Below, piece after piece: positions 1-7,047 of a DNA stretch of 47,961 nt (positions within the stretch are counted from its first letter, which is position 1; the number at the start of each line of letters is the position of its first letter). The notes below the pieces were generated by a model. That model worked only from the letters and a program-made list of their open reading frames with translations. It made no database searches and had not been told where the DNA came from. Source of the stretch: Gammaproteobacteria bacterium (GTDB taxonomy: Bacteria > Pseudomonadota > Gammaproteobacteria > Steroidobacterales > GCA-2729495). Location of the stretch: NCBI GenBank assembly GCA_030746435.1, contig JASLMV010000020.1, positions 1 through 47,961 on the forward strand, written 5' to 3'. A program made the translations under genes and the position numbers.

Positions 1-479
1 AGTCGCGCATTGACCGTAACGTGCCGTGGGGTCACCAGTATTACCAGAAAGCCGGGATGCTGACGGAGCTCGACCCGAAACTGATCAATTTGCTGGTCGA
101 TATTACGAAGGATCCTATACCCGATATTCAGCTCTCCATCAATTGCACCCAGGTCGGTGGCGCGATAAACCAGATTGACCCTGGCTCAACGGCCTATCCT
201 AACCGTGATGCTGAATTCCAGATGATTCTGGCTGCTTCCTGGCCGAAACGTCGGGACGAGCAGGGCGATTATATTGCTGCTATGCGTAAACGCTGGAAGA
301 CACTGGTGCCCTTTACAGATGGGGTGTATATCAACAACATGTTTAATGATGACGGCGATGCTCGTGTCCGCAAGAACTGGAGCACGAACTACGCTCGGTT
401 GGTTGAACTCAAGAACAAGTACGATCCAATGAACTTGTTACGACTGAATGCCAACATCAAGCCTACCGTCAAAGGTTAA
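1..479 (+). CDS. FAD-linked oxidase, C-terminal part (BBE domain), cut by window edge
   Basis: The reading frame is open from base 3 to the stop at 477-479, so the true start lies before the window; the GTG at 21 is internal. The visible 158 residues are the C-terminal half of a berberine-bridge/6-hydroxynicotine-oxidase type flavoprotein. They align without gaps to the end of the complete paralogue at 943-2436: SRIDRNVPWG here against SRTDRNIPWG there, and both end in YDPMNLLRLNANIKP, the BBE motif that packs against the FAD. In this family the enzyme oxidises an alcohol, sugar or amine and passes electrons to oxygen or another acceptor; the substrate cannot be read from the sequence. A strong hairpin terminator follows the stop. 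Family is firm; specific function is unknown. Confidence 0.9.
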   Translation, partial: SRIDRNVPWGHQYYQKAGMLTELDPKLINLLVDITKDPIPDIQLSINCTQVGGAINQIDPGSTAYPNRDAEFQMILAASWPKRRDEQGDYIAAMRKRWKTLVPFTDGVYINNMFNDDGDARVRKNWSTNYARLVELKNKYDPMNLLRLNANIKPTVKG

Positions 480-494
480 ATTTCGGCATGGCAC

Positions 495-537
495 AAAAAA
501 ACCGGCAGGCCGAAAGGCCTGCCGGTTTTTCTTTGGC
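495..537 (+). terminator. Strong intrinsic terminator, A- and T-flanked
   Basis: A perfect 10-bp GC-rich stem, CCGGCAGGCC / GGCCTGCCGG, closes a GAAA tetraloop. It is preceded by seven A and followed by five T, a C and three T, so it can act in both directions. It ends the FAD oxidase transcript, and a near copy lies at 2451-2490 after the paralogue. Confidence 0.9.
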
Positions 538-540
538 CGT

Positions 541-675
541 CTATTCCTTCGGCCCGCGCTCTATAGCGTAGTTCGTATTTTTCATCGGCTTGGGCAGCCC
601 GCCCGGCAAGCCGGCACGCGGATCATTGGCGAAACAGCGATGTCCGGTGCCGCTCCCGTTGTGCCAACGCAACAT
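541..675 (-). pseudogene. 44-codon ORF, possible remnant of a PQQ dehydrogenase
   Basis: On the minus strand ATG (673-675) opens a frame that ends in TAG at 541-543, ten bases beyond the terminator. Its second half reads DPRAGLPGGLPKPMKNT then YAIERGPKE. The complete PQQ dehydrogenase at 2500-4497 has DPRQGFPSGPPGVMRNT, then a few extra residues, then YAMERGPEK. The fragment sits where that dehydrogenase sits relative to the second oxidase gene: convergent, just past the terminator. This suggests that oxidase plus dehydrogenase was duplicated and the dehydrogenase copy mostly lost. It has no good ribosome binding site. It could instead be a small real gene, and the match is short. Bases 676-942 show no other convincing gene. 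Confidence 0.4.
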
Positions 676-942
676 TCACAGCCACCGGAACACGGGTGCG
701 CTGACTGCCCCTCGGTCAGAGACCCGGCTAATTGCAGCGGTATGTATGGAATCGAGCGCGGGAAACAACAGCAGTTTGCAGAACGAACAGAGGCGTACGG
801 TGGGCCAAATATTTCGAATCCAGTCGTTACTATGCGGTGACCCGCTGTGGCAAATACGTATCCAGGGCTAACCGTTCGTGCTATGCCAGCCGGGTTAGCT
901 TCGTACAGGCCAGACCAGAACAACATAACCCGGGGGCAGGGC

Positions 943-2436
943 ATGAAAAGAAGAGCATTTGTCAATTCGTCACTGGCCGCTGCCGTATCTGCAGCGTTAC
1001 CGAACGGTGTGTTTGCCCAGGCCGGTTCTGCGGTACTGGGTGATATCAATTTAAAAACGCTTGATGGCGGTTCAAAGGTGCTGGAAAAAGCGGTGCTGAA
1101 AGAGCTCCAGGCAAGCCTCGCAGGCCGGTTATTGCTTCCGACCAGCGAGGGCTACGACGATGCCCGCAAAGTCTGGAATGGCATGATCGACCATAAGCCG
1201 GCCGTTATCGTGCAGGTTGCGAGTGTCAGCGACATACAAAATGCCGTTAATATCGCCCGCGATTACAGGGCACTCACATCCATTAAAGGCGGCGGCCATA
1301 ACGTCGCAGGTAAAGCCATGTGCGAGGGCGGGATTGCCATCGATTGCTCGGGTATGAACGAGGCCAGCTGCGATCCCGATACCCGTACTGCGACCGCGCA
1401 ACCAGGGGTTTTGCTCGGTGCCGTCGACAGGGCGACTCAACCCTACGGGCTCGCCACGCCTGCCGGCGTGGTATCCCATACCGGTGCCGCCGGCCTCACC
1501 CTGGGCGGCGGCTTCGGCAAGCTCAGCCGGACCTATGGCCTGACAGCCGATAATGTGCGCGGTATCGAACTCGTGACGCCTGATGGCGAACATCGGCGGG
1601 CAACGGTCAGCGAGAATCGGGACCTGTTCTGGGGGCTGCGCGGCGCCGGACACAACTTCGGCGTGGCCACGAAATTCGAGTACCAGTGTCACGAGGTGGG
1701 CACTGACTTTCTGTCGGGGTGGATCATGTATCCGCTTGGCAGCGCCAGGGAGATCCTGACGGCCTATGCCGAACTGCTTCCTGCCATACCGAAAGCACTG
1801 CAGCTCAGTTGTAATGCCATCATGATGCTTAACGGCAAGGGCTTCCTGACTTTTTCGGCATTTTATGCCGGCAGCATCGCAGAGGGCGAAAAAGTACTGG
1901 CACCTATCCGTGCGATTGGAAAACCCATACGTGATGGCATCGAGGTTGGCAAGTACCTCGCTATCCAGTCGCGCACGGATCGAAACATCCCGTGGGGCGA
2001 TCAGTACTACCAGAAAGCCGGGATGCTGACTGAGATCAGCCCGAAAATGGTCGACATGCTGGTCGATATTACAGAGAACGGCAGTCCGTTCCAGACTGCC
2101 ATCAACTTTACCCAGGTAGGGGGTGTCATCAACGAAATCGATCCCGGTGCAACGGCCTATCCCAACCGCAAGGCCGAAATGCAGCTCGTTTTCGGCGGTT
2201 CATGGAAAGAGCGCACCGACAAGCAGGACGATTATATTGCAGCAATCCGCCGTAGCTGGGAATCGCTGCTGCCCTACACCGATGGCGTCTATATCAACAA
2301 CATGATGGGCGACGGTGCCGAAGACCGGGTCAGGAGGAACTTCAACACGAACTACGACCGGCTGGTCGAGTTGAAGAACAAGTACGATCCGATGAACTTG
2401 TTGCGACTGAACGCCAACATCAAGCCTACTGTTTAG
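943..2436 (+). CDS. Exported FAD-binding PCMH/BBE oxidoreductase
   Basis: This 497-residue flavoprotein oxidase is complete. I chose the ATG at 943, not upstream codons, because GGGGGCAGG precedes it and it gives an export signal, MKRRAFVNSSL..., with twin arginines and a hydrophobic stretch ending AQA. The PCMH FAD-binding domain spans about residues 85-265. It contains GGGHNVAG with His119, the usual site of covalent FAD attachment, and SHTGAAGLTLGGGFG. Where bicovalent members carry a second flavin-linking Cys, a Ser-His pair stands here, so monocovalent FAD is expected. The BBE motif YDPMNLLRLN closes the protein. It is probably periplasmic, with electrons perhaps reaching the neighbouring PQQ/cytochrome system; the substrate is unknown. 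It is a tandem paralogue of the gene at the left edge. Confidence 0.9.
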   Translation: MKRRAFVNSSLAAAVSAALPNGVFAQAGSAVLGDINLKTLDGGSKVLEKAVLKELQASLAGRLLLPTSEGYDDARKVWNGMIDHKPAVIVQVASVSDIQNAVNIARDYRALTSIKGGGHNVAGKAMCEGGIAIDCSGMNEASCDPDTRTATAQPGVLLGAVDRATQPYGLATPAGVVSHTGAAGLTLGGGFGKLSRTYGLTADNVRGIELVTPDGEHRRATVSENRDLFWGLRGAGHNFGVATKFEYQCHEVGTDFLSGWIMYPLGSAREILTAYAELLPAIPKALQLSCNAIMMLNGKGFLTFSAFYAGSIAEGEKVLAPIRAIGKPIRDGIEVGKYLAIQSRTDRNIPWGDQYYQKAGMLTEISPKMVDMLVDITENGSPFQTAINFTQVGGVINEIDPGATAYPNRKAEMQLVFGGSWKERTDKQDDYIAAIRRSWESLLPYTDGVYINNMMGDGAEDRVRRNFNTNYDRLVELKNKYDPMNLLRLNANIKPTV

Positions 2437-2450
2437 TTCAGGCAAGGCAC

Positions 2451-2490
2451 AAAAAAACCGGCAGGCCGCAGGGCCCGCCGGTTTTTCTTT
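2451..2490 (+). terminator. Intrinsic terminator between convergent genes
   Basis: Seven A precede a stem starting ACCGGCAGGCC and closing GGCCCGCCGGT, followed by TTTTTCTTT. It is nearly the same sequence as the terminator at 495-537, with a few changes including one mismatch in the stem. It lies between the FAD oxidase and the convergent PQQ dehydrogenase and can serve both. Confidence 0.85.
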
Positions 2491-2499
2491 GGTTGTCCG

Positions 2500-4497
2500 C
2501 TATTCCGGCAGCGCGTAAGCGATCAGCCAGTCGCTGACTTTCTGCCCGTAGAAGATATGGTGACCACCGGCTGCCAGTACGATGAACTGCCGGCCGTCGC
2601 GTTCGTAGGTCATGGGTACCGTCATATTGGAAGTCGGTAAAGCATCCTGCCAGACTTCCTCGCCCGTCGCCGTTTCGAAGGCCCGGAAGGTTTCATCCGA
2701 GGTCGCACCGATGAAGGTCAGCCCGCCGGCTGTGATCATCGGTCCGCCGATGCCGACCGCACCGAATTTCAACGGCAGCGGCAGGCGCATCATTTTATCG
2801 AGCGTGCCTAACGGGACTTCCCACTTGATGTCGCCCGTAGACATGTCGATACCTGCCAGTACGTACCAGGGCGGGCTAATGCACGGCGAGAACAGCGGCC
2901 CGAAGGCCTTCTCGGGGCCACGTTCCATTGCATAACCCATAGGGGCTACTGGGGTTTCCGTGTTCCTCATGACCCCCGGCGGACCGCTCGGGAAACCCTG
3001 CCGTGGGTCATCGGGATCGTCCAGCTCAAGTTCTTCGACCGGGAAGACTGCGACGAACAGCGAGAACCGCCGGTAGTTGGTTACCAGCATGTTGGTTTCC
3101 GGGTCAAACGCGCCACCGCCCCAGTTGTTCACCATGCCGGGATGAATGAGCAGGCCCCTCTCAGAGGGCGGTGTGAATATCGTGCCGTGATCGTACTTGT
3201 CGTAGTTCTCCTCGCACTTGCCGCGATCCCAGAACGTAAAGCCCCAGGCGTCGTCTTTCGTCGTGATCATTTCGTTCAGCGGGCGAGGTTTAACCGGGAA
3301 AGGCTGTGTCGGGGGCAGGTACTCACCGGGCAGGCCACCTTCCGTATCGACCGGCTGTTCCTTGATCTCGATCAGCGGTTCACCGGTTTCGCGATCAAAG
3401 AGATAAGTCAGTCCCTGCTTCGTCAGCTGCACGATGGCGGGAGTGGTGACGCCATCCTTGGTGACCTCGATTGCCATCGGCTCAACCGCCGTATCCCAGT
3501 CCCAGATATCATGGCGTACGACCTGGTAGTGCCATACACGCTCGCCCGTCGAGCCTCGCAGTGCCACGGTGGAATTGGCGTACAGGTTGTTCCCTTGCCG
3601 GTTGATGCCGTAGTAGTTCGGCGACGGGCTGCCCGTCGGCAGGAATACCAGGTCGCGTTCCGGGTCGGTCGTCATGTAGGTCCAGACGTTGCCGCCGCCC
3701 GTTACCGCTACTTGCTCCGGATCCCAGGTTTCGTAAGCAGGATCGCTTGGGTCACGCGGAATCGGATCCCAGTACCATTTCATTTTGCCCGTGCGCGCGT
3801 CGAATGCATAGACGGCGCCGCTCGGCGCATTCGCGTCCAGGAACTTGGTGCCGACCACGCTGCCAATGATCACGGAATCGCTAACGATCGCAGGCGGGAA
3901 GTAGGTACGAATCGCTTCGACGTCATGCGCGTGCGGAATGGAACCTATGTCTTCATCCATTACCAGCTCGCCATCATTTTCGGTGTTACCGAATCCCGGA
4001 CACAGTTTGCCGGTATTCGCGTCCATCGAGAACATGCGCCGCTCGCCGGTGACCTGGAAGATACGGTACTTGCATAAAGTACCGTCAGGCGCCTCGGTAT
4101 CCTCCCACTGGGAAACGCCGCGGCACTTGTACTGCAGGTTACGAAGCCCCTTTTCTATCTCGGGCTTCATTTCCCACCGGACTTCGCCCGTTAGGGGGTC
4201 GAGTGCGATGACTCTCCAGAACGGGTCGCACAGCACCAGGTGGCCGCCCGCTTCCTCGGGCAACAAAATCGGCACTGCCTGCAGCCCAAAGCTGTTGCCG
4301 AATCCTCCCATCTTGCCCTCATAGTTGCCGGCCCTGTAGGTCCAGGCGACTTCCAGCTGGTCCACGTTGTCCAGGTTGATCTGATCGAGCTTTGAATACT
4401 TGGAGCCTCCCGGCGGCCCCCCCCAGGTAGGCCAGTCTTGTGCGGTAGCTGTGCTGCCGAAAGCCAGCAGCACGAAAATTGTAATGACTGCTTTCAT
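2500..4497 (-). CDS. Periplasmic PQQ-dependent dehydrogenase (quinoprotein)
   Basis: This is a 665-residue quinoprotein of the glucose/alcohol dehydrogenase type, built as an eight-bladed PQQ propeller. The ATG at 4497 is preferred over one at 4509, because GGGGA sits five bases before it and it opens a clean signal peptide, MKAVITIFVLLAFGSTATAQ. The mature protein starts DWPTWGGPPGGSKYSKLDQI, as is typical after cleavage. Propeller signatures include RGVSQWED, SGAVYAFDARTGKMKW, the family motif HDIWDWD, and FDRETGEPL. There is no CxxCH and no vicinal Cys pair, so electrons must leave through a separate cytochrome; the cytochrome c gene immediately upstream (4524-4865) is the natural partner. 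It oxidises a sugar, alcohol or polyol in the periplasm; which one is unclear. Confidence 0.9.
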   Translation of the reverse strand: MKAVITIFVLLAFGSTATAQDWPTWGGPPGGSKYSKLDQINLDNVDQLEVAWTYRAGNYEGKMGGFGNSFGLQAVPILLPEEAGGHLVLCDPFWRVIALDPLTGEVRWEMKPEIEKGLRNLQYKCRGVSQWEDTEAPDGTLCKYRIFQVTGERRMFSMDANTGKLCPGFGNTENDGELVMDEDIGSIPHAHDVEAIRTYFPPAIVSDSVIIGSVVGTKFLDANAPSGAVYAFDARTGKMKWYWDPIPRDPSDPAYETWDPEQVAVTGGGNVWTYMTTDPERDLVFLPTGSPSPNYYGINRQGNNLYANSTVALRGSTGERVWHYQVVRHDIWDWDTAVEPMAIEVTKDGVTTPAIVQLTKQGLTYLFDRETGEPLIEIKEQPVDTEGGLPGEYLPPTQPFPVKPRPLNEMITTKDDAWGFTFWDRGKCEENYDKYDHGTIFTPPSERGLLIHPGMVNNWGGGAFDPETNMLVTNYRRFSLFVAVFPVEELELDDPDDPRQGFPSGPPGVMRNTETPVAPMGYAMERGPEKAFGPLFSPCISPPWYVLAGIDMSTGDIKWEVPLGTLDKMMRLPLPLKFGAVGIGGPMITAGGLTFIGATSDETFRAFETATGEEVWQDALPTSNMTVPMTYERDGRQFIVLAAGGHHIFYGQKVSDWLIAYALPE

Positions 4498-4523
4498 AGT
4501 TTTCCCCATGTTTCTTGCCGCGC

Positions 4524-4865
4524 CTACTGAGAGACTTCTATCATGTAGTCAACCAGCGCAATGACTTCCTCGTCCGACAGGTCCGGCCGGTCCCCCTTGG
4601 CCGGCATGACGGCTTGGGTGGGACCTTCAAAACCAACGATCGCTAACATGTTGACCGCTTCGCGCCCCTTGGCAAGCCGTAACGCCCATTCTTCCTTGTC
4701 ACCGGTTATCGGCGCGCCACCGCCCCCGTTTCCGTGGCAGGGTTCGCAGGAAGAAACATAAACGGGAGGCTTTTTGACATCGGGCTCTGATGTGCAAGCC
4801 CCGAGCATCGTGCCTGACAGGAAAACCAGAATACTGAGAGAGTGAAACGAATAAAACTTGCGCAT
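4524..4865 (-). CDS. Cytochrome c lipoprotein, partner of the PQQ dehydrogenase
   Basis: A 113-residue class I cytochrome c. The signal peptide ends in a lipobox, LGAC, with Cys24 as the lipidation site. Haem is attached at CEPCH (residues 40-44), and a Met in AVMPAKGDRPDLS is the likely sixth ligand. The typical last helix SDEEVIALVDYM follows. A strong ribosome binding site, GGAGGAG, lies nine bases before the ATG. The PQQ dehydrogenase starts about 26 bases downstream on the same strand, so the pair is almost surely an operon in which this membrane-tethered cytochrome accepts electrons from the quinoprotein and passes them to a terminal oxidase. Confidence 0.9.
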   Translation of the reverse strand: MRKFYSFHSLSILVFLSGTMLGACTSEPDVKKPPVYVSSCEPCHGNGGGGAPITGDKEEWALRLAKGREAVNMLAIVGFEGPTQAVMPAKGDRPDLSDEEVIALVDYMIEVSQ

Positions 4866-5168
4866 TTAACCAGCTCCTCCAGCGTTTAATCCGGACCGTT
4901 AAACATTCCAGTATTCAGTCCGGTCCCCATCGATTAATTTTCGGCTAGCGGGTTATGACCGAGAGTTCAACTTTGCCAGAAAACAGCCACCGGGTAATGA
5001 TTACAGGGGCTTCGCCCACGCTGCGGTTCGGGCACTCTCTCGGTTCGATGTATAGGCTGTACGAGACGAGCGAATTCGCGGGCGCCGCGCCGTGGAGCAG
5101 CAGGTATTGAAGCTTGTACTCCGCCGGTTCTTCATGTATCTGTAAACCCCGATAACAAGGGGGACACG
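4866..5168. other. Divergent intergenic region, 303 bp
   Basis: It separates the minus-strand cytochrome gene from the plus-strand membrane protein gene and must hold both promoters. I see the Shine-Dalgarno sequences at both ends (GGAGGAG for the cytochrome, AAGGGGG for the gene at 5169) but no convincing -35/-10 pair, repeat or RNA. An ORF on the minus strand (4945-5229) overlaps the next gene and looks like chance. Confidence 0.5.
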
Positions 5169-5552
5169 ATGAGCAGTTACGGAAAATTAAATTTACTGGT
5201 GATTTTCGGGCTGCCCGTACTCGCAGCAATTACCTCGGTAATTAGTTTCGGGCCACGCGGCGACACCATCGTTTTTGTATTCGGCTCGAATGCCATCCCG
5301 ATGTTGATAGGGGGTTTGATTTCGGCGCTGCTGCTGCGTGCGGCGAACAAGTCCGGCAAGGGTCACGCGATAGCGCTCTGGCCTACGCTAATTCCGGCCG
5401 CCCTTGCGGCTATCTGGTATCTCTATGGCGCGTTGATCTCTAGTGCGCCCGATGTGGGCCGTGAATACATGGCGCTGCCGTTTTACCTGATCGCCTGGAC
5501 AATCGGGTTCGGGATCATCGCAGCGATCGCGCGCAAAGTCGCGACAAACTGA
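5169..5552 (+). CDS. Small integral membrane protein, unknown
   Basis: A 127-residue protein with four predicted membrane helices: about residues 5-27 (LNLLVIFGLPVLAAITSVISF), 34-57, 67-87 and 103-122. The ATG is preceded by AAGGGGG at good spacing. I do not recognise the family and see no catalytic motif. The next gene, 32 bases downstream, is also a four-helix protein, so the two are likely co-transcribed. The layout says it is an inner-membrane protein; nothing more can be claimed. Confidence 0.75.
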   Translation: MSSYGKLNLLVIFGLPVLAAITSVISFGPRGDTIVFVFGSNAIPMLIGGLISALLLRAANKSGKGHAIALWPTLIPAALAAIWYLYGALISSAPDVGREYMALPFYLIAWTIGFGIIAAIARKVATN

Positions 5553-5584
5553 TCCATCCTGTTGCCTGCACGCAGGCATAAGTG

Positions 5585-6151
5585 ATGCTTTCCCGCATGA
5601 ATAACTTCCTGCTGGCGCATGCGTCGGGCAGGGTGCTGCTGCTTTGCCTGGTTGCTACGATCGTTTCATTCGTGATCATGGCATTCGTGATCACGCCGGC
5701 CTTCACGGAAGCGACGGACGGGCTGAACCCCCTCGACCTGAATTTCGGATTAACCGCGGAACAGGTCTATGCTGAACTCCCCAGCTACACTGACCGGTCG
5801 AAGACCCTGTACCTTTGGTTCGCGATCGTTGACTACATCTATCCTTTTGCAAATTCATTTTTTTTCGTGTTGCTCTGGTGCTGGATTTTTAATAAGCGCG
5901 CCAACCGGTTTTTTGGAATTCTGACGGCGAAGGGCATCCTGCTTGTCCCTTTTCTGTTCGCCCTCGTCGACTGGTCGGAAAATGTCGGGTTCCTGATTGT
6001 GGTTTTTACTTATCCGGTGGAGTATCCGGATGTTGCCAACGCGGCGGGCATGCTGAAATCTTCAAAACGGTTTTTCCTGATGGCGAACGTTGGCTTGACG
6101 TTAGTCTTTACTGCGGTTGCCACTGTGCAATGGTGGCGGCAAAGAAAATAA
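5585..6151 (+). CDS. Membrane protein, unknown
   Basis: A 188-residue protein from the ATG at 5585; a GTG directly before it is the alternative start. It has four likely membrane helices: residues ~17-37 (VLLLCLVATIVSFVIMAFVIT), ~78-100 (including FANSFFFVLLWCWIF), ~112-133 and ~165-182. A soluble loop of about 40 residues between helices 1 and 2 contains the segment PLDLNFGLTAEQVYAELPSY and would face the periplasm. Loops and spacing look conserved-protein-like, but I do not recognise the family. It follows the small membrane protein at 5169 and is probably in the same transcript. Confidence 0.75.
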   Translation: MLSRMNNFLLAHASGRVLLLCLVATIVSFVIMAFVITPAFTEATDGLNPLDLNFGLTAEQVYAELPSYTDRSKTLYLWFAIVDYIYPFANSFFFVLLWCWIFNKRANRFFGILTAKGILLVPFLFALVDWSENVGFLIVVFTYPVEYPDVANAAGMLKSSKRFFLMANVGLTLVFTAVATVQWWRQRK

Positions 6152-6352
6152 GTTCTTATATCAGTTGGAAATATATCGACGGCGCACCAGAAAACCCGGC
6201 AGTGCGTTACAATTCCATCAGTTGGTCCGGGCAGTGCTGGCCATTGGTTTGAGCGCCGAACAGGTGCTAAATTTTAGATTGGGTGCCGCCTTGATGCAGC
6301 GCGTAAATGCTTGCCCACAGAACTAATAGACAAAATGGGAACGGGAGTGAAC

Positions 6353-7033
6353 ATGAACTACCTGCGACTTGTTTCATCACTGCTTGTCGGTGCGCTTATG
6401 CTGGCCGCGTGTGCCGAAACGGGAAATAAATCCGGGTCTTCGGGAAATATATCCGGGTCTTCGGGAAATATATCCGGGTCTTTGACCAAGTATTCCTATG
6501 AAGGAGCGCCGCTGACAGTATTCACTGGTACCAAGCCGCCATGGAATGAAGAGTCTCGTTTAACCGGCTATTTCATCCATGAAGAACTCGCGCCTAATAC
6601 CACCTATGACTTTCTGGATCCTGATATTGACTGGCCGTTTGTGAATCTTCCGTCGGAATTTTCCTTTTCAGATGGTGCAAGGACGATAACGCATACGCAA
6701 CTCGAAGCGCCCGTGAAAAATACCGGGGACCGTCAGGATCCCAGTATCTACGAATGCCGCACTTTTAACGTTAAAACCGACGAGAACGGCGACATCATGG
6801 CGTGGGATATTTTGTTCGTGCACGACGTTCGTGCCAGTACTTTTTTGACGGCACATAACGGGGGTATCTATGGCCAGGATCTGACCGAGGTCGACACAAG
6901 TACCTGGGGTTGTGTGGCATCAGTAAAATGCACCGGAAACGCTAATTACACGAGCCAGGGGCCAATATTCGATTCATGGATGGACGATCTTCAGCACGCC
7001 GGAAAGTGGACCAAAGAGATCATCGAGCAATAG
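6353..7033 (+). CDS. Lipoprotein of unknown function, upstream of the di-heme oxidoreductase
   Basis: 226 residues from the ATG at 6353, chosen because GGGAG lies six bases before it and it begins a lipoprotein signal, MNYLRLVSSLLVGALMLAAC, with the Cys at position 20. A Gly/Ser-rich linker, encoded by the 21-bp repeat at 6431-6481, joins the lipid anchor to the body. The body has no motif I know; it has many aromatic and acidic residues and three Cys (ECRTF, WGCVASVKC) that may form disulfides. The stop lies 14 bases before the DUF1111 gene, so they are co-transcribed and may work together at the membrane surface. An upstream start at 6311 would bury the signal peptide and was rejected. Confidence 0.75.
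   Translation: MNYLRLVSSLLVGALMLAACAETGNKSGSSGNISGSSGNISGSLTKYSYEGAPLTVFTGTKPPWNEESRLTGYFIHEELAPNTTYDFLDPDIDWPFVNLPSEFSFSDGARTITHTQLEAPVKNTGDRQDPSIYECRTFNVKTDENGDIMAWDILFVHDVRASTFLTAHNGGIYGQDLTEVDTSTWGCVASVKCTGNANYTSQGPIFDSWMDDLQHAGKWTKEIIEQ
6431..6481 (+). repeat. 21-bp in-frame tandem repeat inside the lipoprotein gene
   Basis: The unit TCCGGGTCTTCGGGAAATAT plus A occurs twice in full (6431-6451, 6452-6472) and a third time in part; a degenerate start of the unit precedes it from about 6420. Being 21 bp it keeps frame and encodes the heptad SGSSGNI. It forms the linker behind the lipid-anchored cysteine, so copy-number change would alter linker length without breaking the protein. Confidence 0.9.
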
Positions 7034-7047
7034 ATGGGGATGGGTAA

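Noticed and set aside
448-1049. Several overlapping ORFs on both strands (448-840 plus, 582-1049 minus, 590-871 plus, 732-1043 plus)
   Set aside because: They overlap each other and the terminator, lack ribosome sites and family-like features; the minus one runs into the signal peptide of the next gene.
3142-4077. Plus-strand ORF of 311 codons inside the PQQ dehydrogenase gene
   Set aside because: Antisense shadow of a gene with clear propeller motifs.
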